DNA of 5,693 nucleotides from Bacteroidales bacterium UBA2764 (GTDB lineage: Bacteria; Bacteroidota; Bacteroidia; Bacteroidales; Paludibacteraceae): positions 1-5,693 of the forward strand of contig DEIW01000197.1 of the NCBI GenBank assembly GCA_002352705.1, in the 5' to 3' direction. Position numbers and translations under genes: made by a program. The first letter of the stretch is position 1. Every line of letters begins with the position of its first letter. Below the pieces are notes generated by a model. That model did no database searches and was not told where the DNA came from. It saw only the letters and a program-made list of their open reading frames with translations. Below are positions 1-4,434 of this stretch, in pieces.

Positions 1-1
1 A

Positions 2-160
2 GCTGTAGGAGCTACGGTGGCACTGTTGCTCTCGCCGGAAACCGCCAAAGAGGCGCGGGAGAAAATCATTGACCTCGTAGAGCAGGCTAAAAAACGCACT
101 CGCGAATATTGTGAAACCGCGGTGACGAAAGATGACGAACCCAAAAAAAAGGAGGAATAA
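2..160 (+). CDS. C-terminal end of a YtxH-like envelope protein (5' partial)
   Basis: An open frame enters from the left edge and gives 52 residues before TAA. It begins with a short hydrophobic, glycine/alanine-rich stretch (AVGATVALLLSPETAKEARE) that looks like the end of a single N-terminal membrane helix. A charged helical segment follows (AREKIIDLVEQAKKRTREY), then a Lys/Glu-rich tail ending KKKEE. This layout, one glycine-rich membrane helix followed by an SPETAKEAR-type motif and a charged helix, is typical of YtxH-domain (gas-vesicle-like or general-stress) proteins, and small Bacteroidota YtxH proteins are often followed by a holin-family gene, as here. The start and most of the membrane helix lie outside the window. 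The molecular role of the family is unknown; envelope stress is an inference. The last codons contain a run of eight A and the ribosome site of the next gene. The family call rests on about 50 residues. Confidence 0.72.
   Translation, partial: AVGATVALLLSPETAKEAREKIIDLVEQAKKRTREYCETAVTKDDEPKKKEE
149..155 (+). promoter_or_regulatory. Strong Shine-Dalgarno for the holin-like gene
   Basis: AAGGAGG lies 7 bases before the ATG at 163, inside the last codons of the YtxH-like gene. It is unusual here because the other intact genes in the window have A/T-rich leaders without a purine-rich site, as is normal for Bacteroidales. It fixes the start of the next gene and suggests coupled translation of the pair. 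Confidence 0.7.
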
Positions 161-162
161 GT

Positions 163-660
163 ATGGAGAACGACTTTTTTGATACTATCAAAGAGGAAAC
201 TACTGTCTATGGGAAAGTGGTCGGAAAAGTAGGCAAACTGCATTTGATTAATGTAGTGAGTCGTGTGTTAGGACTTTTCCTGTTAATCTTCACGCTTGTT
301 TTGTGCGCTCTGGCGCTCTTCACTTTTGGCGCCGTAGCTGCTATCGATGCCTTGGCGCAGTACATGCCTGTATGGGCTGCTTCGCTTATCATCGGAAGTA
401 CCTATATCATCCTGATTGCCGTTGTTATCATAGGAAGGAAACAACTCTTCATTCATCCTTTCATCCGGTTGATGTCCAAACAACTCATCGATTCTCAGGA
501 ACACCTTGAAATTGAGACACTAAAGGCGGAGCATGAGATGGAACTGCAAACCGTTCGTCTGGAGACACGTGTTGAAAATGCTACACGGGAATTGGATATC
601 TATGTTTCCCTCGTCGGACGTATATGGTCATGGCTCACCGGCAAAATGACCAAATCATAA
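163..660 (+). CDS. Phage-holin-family-like inner-membrane protein (chromosomal, two TM helices)
   Basis: The protein has 165 residues. A polar N-terminus with a short amphipathic stretch (residues 1-30) is followed by two membrane helices at about 35-61 and 69-91, joined by a short loop (DALAQYMP). A charged, heptad-like region at about 108-140 (EHLEIETLKAEHEMELQTVR) is probably a coiled coil, and the end is aromatic (IWSWLTGK). This matches the broad 'phage holin family protein' group (Phage_holin_3_6/Holin-X-like) found on many bacterial chromosomes beside YtxH genes. The name reflects family similarity only: no lysis genes or phage genes are present, and the chromosomal members have no settled function. 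The start is fixed by AAGGAGG at 149-155. The gene begins 2 bases after the YtxH-like stop, so the two are almost certainly co-transcribed and translationally coupled, and their products may work together at the inner membrane. Confidence 0.72.
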   Translation: MENDFFDTIKEETTVYGKVVGKVGKLHLINVVSRVLGLFLLIFTLVLCALALFTFGAVAAIDALAQYMPVWAASLIIGSTYIILIAVVIIGRKQLFIHPFIRLMSKQLIDSQEHLEIETLKAEHEMELQTVRLETRVENATRELDIYVSLVGRIWSWLTGKMTKS

Positions 661-682
661 ATCATCAATCCATCATTCATCA
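661..682 (+). repeat. ATC/CAAT-rich spacer between the holin-like and permease genes
   Basis: The whole 22-base gap is a run of imperfect ATC/ATTC units and ends directly at the permease ATG. The same style of sequence precedes the glycosidase start (about 1784-1795) and introduces the heptamer repeat inside that gene (2707-2719). It contains no Shine-Dalgarno. I read it as a member of a dispersed low-complexity spacer family; low sequence complexity could also explain the resemblance. Confidence 0.4.
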
Positions 683-1741
683 ATGCGTCTATACGGTGTC
701 TTATTGCCTTTCCTTGTCAGCTTCCTGCTGGCGTATGTACTGGACCCTGTTGTTGGTTTGCTCCAGACTAAATGTCATGTGCGTAACCGCGCTTTGGCGG
801 TTTGCTTGACCCTCCTTCTCGCTGTTGGTCTCGTCGCAGGAGCCGTCGCTGCGCTACGTAAACCCGTTGCAGAACAAGTTAATACGGCATGGGCAGGTTT
901 TCAAGCTTACATAGCGGATTTTAATATCAACGATTATGTCTCTGCAGAAACACAGGAGAAACTGCTTACTTGGACGGAAGAATGGAGTTTTGAGAAAGCA
1001 TTGGCGAACCCTGAACTCACTACTTCTATCAAGGAACTGCTGCCGAAAATAGGTAATTGGATTACAGGCGGACTGAGTTGGATGAGCGAACTGCTGGTGG
1101 TATTCATCGGCTTTATGTATCTCATCTTCCTTATGATTGACATGCCTAATATACGGGCGAACTACCGCCATTATATCCCCCGCAAGATACGCCCGCAAGT
1201 CGTTACCCTCATGGGGGATATTGACCGCAACATGAACGCTTATTTCCGCGGTCAGGCTATGGTGGCAACCTGCGTCGGAGTGCTCTTCGCCATCGGTTTC
1301 ACTATCACCGGCATGCCGATGGGAATTGCCATGGGGCTTATCATCGGACTACTGAATATGGTGCCGTATATGCAGGCGCTGGGGATTCCTCCTTGTATCG
1401 TTCTTTGCCTCATACAATCGGCGCAGAACGGACAACCCGTATGGCTCACTTTAACGATGATGGCACTCGTGTTCATTGTCGTACAATCAATCCAGGACCT
1501 CATCCTCACTCCTAAAATCATGGGAGACGTCACCGGAATGAGCCCGGCGGCTATTCTCCTCTCACTCAGTATTTGGGGAGCTATCTTCGGAGTGATAGGG
1601 ATGATTATTGCACTGCCTGTCACTACACTCATCATCAGCTATTACGACCGGTATATCGCAAACAGAGGTGTTTCCTCACGGGCACACCAGGATAACTACA
1701 GAGGACGCATCAGAATAGACCGCCCTATGGGCTCAAAGTAG
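683..1741 (+). CDS. AI-2E/PerM-family (UPF0118) permease, apparently lacking the usual first helix
   Basis: The protein has 352 residues and many hydrophobic helices, with the family's typical central soluble stretch (about 60-130). Recognisable conserved parts are YFRGQAMVA at 187-195, the GLLNMVPYMQALGIPP region at 222-237, the VQSIQDLILTPKIMG region near 270-280, and the IWGAIFGVIGMIIALPVTT helix near the end. The family is named for an AI-2 exporter, but many members transport other small molecules or ions, so the substrate cannot be read from sequence. The oddity is the N-terminus. Relatives normally have about 30 residues with a full membrane helix before the conserved VLLPFxxxxLLAYxxxP motif, whereas here that motif starts at residue 6. 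The frame is closed upstream by TGA at 647-649, with no ATG, GTG or TTG between. Either the protein really has one helix fewer, or its 5' end was lost. The rest of the frame is intact. Confidence 0.85.
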   Translation: MRLYGVLLPFLVSFLLAYVLDPVVGLLQTKCHVRNRALAVCLTLLLAVGLVAGAVAALRKPVAEQVNTAWAGFQAYIADFNINDYVSAETQEKLLTWTEEWSFEKALANPELTTSIKELLPKIGNWITGGLSWMSELLVVFIGFMYLIFLMIDMPNIRANYRHYIPRKIRPQVVTLMGDIDRNMNAYFRGQAMVATCVGVLFAIGFTITGMPMGIAMGLIIGLLNMVPYMQALGIPPCIVLCLIQSAQNGQPVWLTLTMMALVFIVVQSIQDLILTPKIMGDVTGMSPAAILLSLSIWGAIFGVIGMIIALPVTTLIISYYDRYIANRGVSSRAHQDNYRGRIRIDRPMGSK

Positions 1742-1759
1742 AAAGACCGCCATACGAAA

Positions 1760-1780
1760 CAATTCTCAATTCTCAATTAA
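1760..1780 (+). repeat. Intergenic CAATTCT heptamer repeat (2 perfect units plus one CAATTAA)
   Basis: Two perfect CAATTCT units (1760-1766 and 1767-1773) and a variant CAATTAA (1774-1780) lie in register in the 54-base gap before the glycosidase. An A/T-rich CAAAATTCATCAATC leader follows up to the ATG. The order 'CAATTCT units, CAATTAA, ATCAATC' mirrors the components of the repeat inside the glycosidase, so both probably belong to one repeat family. There is no -7 box and no Shine-Dalgarno in this gap. Confidence 0.75.
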
Positions 1781-1795
1781 CAAAATTCATCAATC

Positions 1796-3349
1796 ATGAA
1801 TAAATTTCTCATTTTGCTGGCTGCCCTCGCCTTTTGCGGTAATGCTTTTACGGCCATTCCTGATTACACCAACCCTATCTTGCCTTACGATTACTCCGAC
1901 CCGGATGTCATCCGTGTCGGAAAAAACTACTATATGACCTATAGCACTTTTGCATGCATACCAGGCCTGCAGATACTACAATCACGCGATGGCGTCAAGT
2001 GGACAATCGTGGACGCTGCCTTGCCGGACACCGTGCCTGGATACGGACATCTGGACGCTTGCCCTCACGGGTGCGGAGTCTGGGCTCCCGCTATTCGCCA
2101 TCATAAAGGACGGTTTTATATCTATTACGGAGACCCCGACATCGGCATCTTCTGTATCCGCTCCGAGAAAACGAAAAAAATACCCTGCCGCTGGGAACAC
2201 GCGGTTCTCGTCAAACGTGGAAAAGGACTGATCGACCCTTGCCCGCTATGGGATAGCAACGGAAAATGCTATCTCGTACATGCTTTCGCCGGAAGCCGGG
2301 CAGGGTTCAAATCTGCACTCGCCGTGTGCGAACTCGCTGCCGACGGACTATCCGTCATTCGGGATGACCAACTCGTCTTCGACGGACATACGGACAATCC
2401 CACATGCGAGGGACCCAAATTCCACAAACGCAACGGTTATTACTATATACTCTGCCCTGCCGGAGGTGTCAAAACGGGCTGGCAACTCTGCCTGCGCAGC
2501 AAATCGGTCTACGGACCCTATGAATGGCGGAGAGTTCTCGAACAAGGCTCTACTACCGTCAATGCTCCACACCAAGGAGCTTGGGTCGATGATAAATTCT
2601 ACCATTTCCAAGACGTAGGAACTGCCGGACGTATCGTGCATCTACAGCCACTCATATGGCACGACAACTGGCCTGTCATAGGAAAAAATCAAGAACCGGT
2701 ACCCGGCATCATCAATCATCAATTCCCAATTAACAATTCTCAATTCTCAATTCTCAATTCTCAATTCTCAATTCTCAGAGACGACTTCCATACACGCACG
2801 CTCTCGCCCGAATGGCAATGGAGCGGAAACCGCAAAGCACAATATTACTACCTCGCCGCAGAGACCGACTCCGCTTCGCGTATGGCAAACGATTACCTCC
2901 GCCTCTTTACCTACCCTGCCGCAGATGTTCAGACAGCGCCGAACTTATTACTCCGCAAGATCCCTGCCAACACCGCGTTCTCCGCTACAGCAAGGGTTCG
3001 TTTCTCACCCCGTCCGCAAACCCAAAAACATACTTACGCCGAACACGCAGGGCTCATCGTGCATGGACGACAAAGTCGCACCCTTCCTGTACCACCCGAC
3101 CAACAATGGTGGTACGCACGTATTGACGTCTCACAGACTCATCTATGCCGGTTCTTCCTCTCTCAAGACGGCATAAACTGGACTGAACAAGGCTCTCCGT
3201 TCCAAGCAGTGCCCGGGGAATGGATCGGTGCTAAAATAGGAATTTATGCCGTCAGAACCGTCCTGACAAGCGACTCACCCTACAAACGACTCGACAACGA
3301 CGCCGGATACCTCGACATCGACTGGTTCGAGGTAACTCTCACACACTGA
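1796..3349 (+). CDS. Secreted GH43 glycosidase (beta-xylosidase/alpha-L-arabinofuranosidase type) with C-terminal beta-sandwich domain
   Basis: The protein has 517 residues. A signal peptide (1-20, ending AFTA before IPDYTNP) suggests export to the periplasm; C14 is preceded by LAF, a poor lipobox. Residues about 22-300 form a five-bladed-propeller GH43 domain. The catalytic base is D35 in DYSDPDVIR, the pKa-modulating aspartate is D147 in GLIDPCPLWD, and the acid is E205 in CEGPKF. VWAP (95-98) and HQGAW (259-263) also fit. The sequence resembles the Bacteroides GH43 subfamily 12 group (from memory), so removal of xylose or arabinose from plant polysaccharides is likely, but the linkage is not determined. 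Residues about 329-517 resemble the GH43 C2 jelly-roll domain (DDFHTRTLSPEWQW; GEWIGAKIGIYA). The two domains are joined by residues 305-327, encoded by a CAATTCT tandem repeat and reading NSQFSIL twice. There is no susC/susD pair nearby, and co-transcription with the permease is possible. Eleven cysteines in the catalytic domain are unusual for an exported enzyme. Confidence 0.92.
   Translation: MNKFLILLAALAFCGNAFTAIPDYTNPILPYDYSDPDVIRVGKNYYMTYSTFACIPGLQILQSRDGVKWTIVDAALPDTVPGYGHLDACPHGCGVWAPAIRHHKGRFYIYYGDPDIGIFCIRSEKTKKIPCRWEHAVLVKRGKGLIDPCPLWDSNGKCYLVHAFAGSRAGFKSALAVCELAADGLSVIRDDQLVFDGHTDNPTCEGPKFHKRNGYYYILCPAGGVKTGWQLCLRSKSVYGPYEWRRVLEQGSTTVNAPHQGAWVDDKFYHFQDVGTAGRIVHLQPLIWHDNWPVIGKNQEPVPGIINHQFPINNSQFSILNSQFSILRDDFHTRTLSPEWQWSGNRKAQYYYLAAETDSASRMANDYLRLFTYPAADVQTAPNLLLRKIPANTAFSATARVRFSPRPQTQKHTYAEHAGLIVHGRQSRTLPVPPDQQWWYARIDVSQTHLCRFFLSQDGINWTEQGSPFQAVPGEWIGAKIGIYAVRTVLTSDSPYKRLDNDAGYLDIDWFEVTLTH
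2713..2777 (+). repeat. In-frame heptanucleotide tandem repeat (CAATTCT x6 plus degenerate units) in the GH43 gene
   Basis: Six perfect CAATTCT units occupy 2734-2775, followed by a partial CA. Three degenerate units precede them in the same register: CAATCAT (2713), CAATTCC (2720) and CAATTAA (2727). The tract encodes the interdomain linker of the glycosidase. Three units make 21 bases, so the peptide repeats every seven residues (NSQFSIL). The top strand of the CAATTCT unit has no stop codon in any frame, and each frame gives the same heptapeptide in a different rotation. The bottom strand would contain TGA. Tracts like this can gain or lose units by replication slippage. Confidence 0.93.
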
Positions 3350-3364
3350 CCCCTCGGAATTCTA

Positions 3365-3784
3365 TTACTTGAAATCGCGATACCACACCTGCTCATCCAC
3401 ATTAGGCGTTTTGTCGGTATTGCGGTACATGAGTTTGATGCGCACACCTTTCAACTCGCGGAAACCCTGACCGTATCCCTCTTTTGCCTCAATCTCGTCC
3501 ATAGCGGCGTTGATTGCGGCTTGGCATTTCTTGTCGCATTGCGAGGCGGTACCATTTACGATAAAATACTTCGAGCCAGCGGTAATCGGAGATTTGGCTA
3601 TCTCGTTGATTTTTTTCTCGATAGTCGGTTCAGCGAAGAACGCATAGTTGTTCAGAACAGCTTCGTCCTGACCGTTGGCATCCGCATCAACGCAATACAT
3701 ACGATCACCGGTTACAGTGGATTCACAAGCCGTAAAGGCAAACATAGCCACGCAGGCTACAAGAGCAAAAAGAATCTTTTTCAT
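3365..3784 (-). CDS. Hypothetical small lipoprotein (139 aa), second gene of a lipoprotein pair
   Basis: The N-terminus MKKILFALVACVAMFAFTAC is a lipoprotein signal peptide, with lipidation expected at C20 (FTAC; F at -3 is tolerated in Bacteroidota). The mature part is about 120 residues and has no further membrane segment. It contains three more cysteines: C31 in RMYCVD, and C83 and C87 in a CDKKC pattern that could form a disulfide. A helical charged stretch (residues about 84-100, AAINAAMDEIEAKEGYG) is followed by a probable beta-strand end (GVRIKLMYRNTDK, VWYRDF). I do not recognise a family. The residues after the cysteine (ESTVTG) are not the acidic run associated with surface export in Bacteroidota, so a periplasm-facing position is as likely as the surface. 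It lies 33 bases downstream of the next lipoprotein gene in the same direction, so one transcript is likely. Its stop is 15 bases from the stop of the convergent glycosidase. Confidence 0.82.
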   Translation of the reverse strand: MKKILFALVACVAMFAFTACESTVTGDRMYCVDADANGQDEAVLNNYAFFAEPTIEKKINEIAKSPITAGSKYFIVNGTASQCDKKCQAAINAAMDEIEAKEGYGQGFRELKGVRIKLMYRNTDKTPNVDEQVWYRDFK

Positions 3785-3817
3785 AATTCAGTCACATTTA
3801 ATTATTAATCTATTGAT

Positions 3818-4219
3818 TTATTCATCTGTATTCTCATCCAGAGAGATTTTGACGGTCAGTTTGTCGCCGGTCTTCACTGTTACCGTGGTATATCCAAGAA
3901 GGCTTTCTTCTTTGTCAAAGACAGCGAAATAGAATATTTCTTCGTCCTGGGCACCTACGCTGCTCGGAGCGAAATCATCCGGGGACTTGAGGTCAAAATG
4001 CGCTACACCGGCACCATTGGTGGTGGCGGAGGCGGTATAGTTCTCCTTGTATTGCACTCCTCCGACACCCTTGTAGTGCATCTTCCAAACCACTATGCCG
4101 GACTGCGGCTGATTGTTCTTCACTACCTCTACATCTACCGTAGCCTCCGTCTTGAACTGAACGCAGCTACTCATCATCACAGCCACAAAGGCTGCAAACA
4201 GAATTTTGATTTTGTTCAT
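3818..4219 (-). CDS. Hypothetical small lipoprotein (133 aa) with a beta-sandwich-like domain, first gene of the pair
   Basis: MNKIKILFAAFVAVMMSSC is a lipoprotein signal peptide with a good lipobox (MSSC, lipidated C19). The mature part alternates hydrophobic and polar residues (ATVDVEVVKNN, SGIVVWKMHYKG, GVAHFDLKSPDDF, EEIFYFAVFD, LLGYTTVTVKTGDKLTVKISL). It also has a TTNGAGVAHF turn like those in transthyretin- or carboxypeptidase-regulatory-like beta sandwiches. That fold is inferred from pattern only and I assign no function. The start at 4219 follows an A/T-rich leader without Shine-Dalgarno, normal for Bacteroidales. An out-of-frame ATG 5 bases upstream reads ATG-GTA-TGA and its stop overlaps this start; it may be chance. 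This gene is preceded by a structured leader and a promoter (4355-4386) and is followed 33 bases later by a second lipoprotein gene. Confidence 0.82.
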   Translation of the reverse strand: MNKIKILFAAFVAVMMSSCVQFKTEATVDVEVVKNNQPQSGIVVWKMHYKGVGGVQYKENYTASATTNGAGVAHFDLKSPDDFAPSSVGAQDEEIFYFAVFDKEESLLGYTTVTVKTGDKLTVKISLDENTDE

Positions 4220-4255
4220 ACCATTTATTTATTTTGAGTTGTTATTTTATGGGGG

Positions 4256-4345
4256 CCCCGAGGATTTCTAATCCTTGGGGAAAGCGCAGCATAAGGCGAG
4301 TTTCCATTGAGCGGCTGAGCCGCGAGTCGTAACGAGCCTTAATGC
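4256..4345 (-). other. Structured leader of the lipoprotein operon (two inverted repeats)
   Basis: Read on the - strand, the transcript would start near the right end of this region. An outer stem GCATTAAGGC (4336-4345) can pair with GCCTTATGC (4289-4297), with one bulged base. It encloses the perfect hairpin GCGGC-TCA-GCCGC (4311-4323) and a small palindrome (4327-4335). A second hairpin spans 4256-4280: an 11-position stem with CCCC/GGGG at its base, closed by three bases. It has one A-C mismatch on the - strand, and on the + strand the same position is a G-U pair. Neither hairpin is followed by a T tract in the direction of transcription, so a terminator is unlikely. It could be a cis-acting RNA leader or a copy of a palindromic dispersed repeat. 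I recognise no known riboswitch. Confidence 0.5.
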
Positions 4346-4354
4346 AAGCGACCG

Positions 4355-4386
4355 CAAAGGTACTATAAAAAATGCGTACACACAAG
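4355..4386 (-). promoter_or_regulatory. Promoter of the lipoprotein operon (sigma-ABfr type)
   Basis: On the - strand, TACCTTTG (4355-4362) matches the Bacteroides -7 consensus TAnnTTTG. CTTG at 4383-4386, 20 bases upstream, matches the -33 TTTG at three of four positions. Transcription would start a few bases downstream, near 4348, giving an untranslated leader of about 130 bases before the ATG at 4219. The -33 box lies in the loop of the terminator of the preceding regulator gene. Confidence 0.6.
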
Positions 4387-4400
4387 GTGTGCACGCGCAT
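4367..4400 (-). terminator. Intrinsic terminator of the AraC-type regulator gene
   Basis: On the - strand, a hairpin (4374-4396) has arms GCGTGCACAC and GTGTGTACGC around a 3-base loop, with one mismatch; an alternative base pairs ATGCG with CGCAT (4372-4400). A run of six T (4367-4372) follows immediately. It starts 35 bases after the regulator's stop codon and separates that gene from the lipoprotein operon. Confidence 0.75.
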
Positions 4401-4434
4401 TCTTATGCAGAGTTACAGCAAATAACAAAGAATT

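Noticed and set aside
163..660. Holin-like gene as evidence of a prophage
   Set aside because: No endolysin, capsid, tail, integrase or repressor genes are nearby. Chromosomal holin-family proteins next to YtxH genes are common in this phylum.
683..1741. Specific role of the permease in AI-2 quorum-sensing
   Set aside because: The family name is historical and most members have other or unknown substrates; no luxS or lsr-like gene is in the window.
1796..1837. Lipobox at C14 of the GH43 signal peptide
   Set aside because: Phe directly before the cysteine does not fit the lipobox, and a good signal peptidase I site (AFTA) follows at residue 20.
2713..2777. CRISPR array
   Set aside because: The 7-base units are contiguous with no unique spacers and lie in an intact reading frame; this is a simple tandem repeat.
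4217..4224. ATG-GTA-TGA mini-frame overlapping the first lipoprotein start
   Set aside because: A two-codon frame is easily explained by chance in an A/T-rich leader, and the sequence alone gives no support for a regulatory role.
4256..4280. CCCC...GGGG hairpin as an intrinsic terminator
   Set aside because: No T tract follows on either strand, and it lies inside the leader of an expressed-looking operon.
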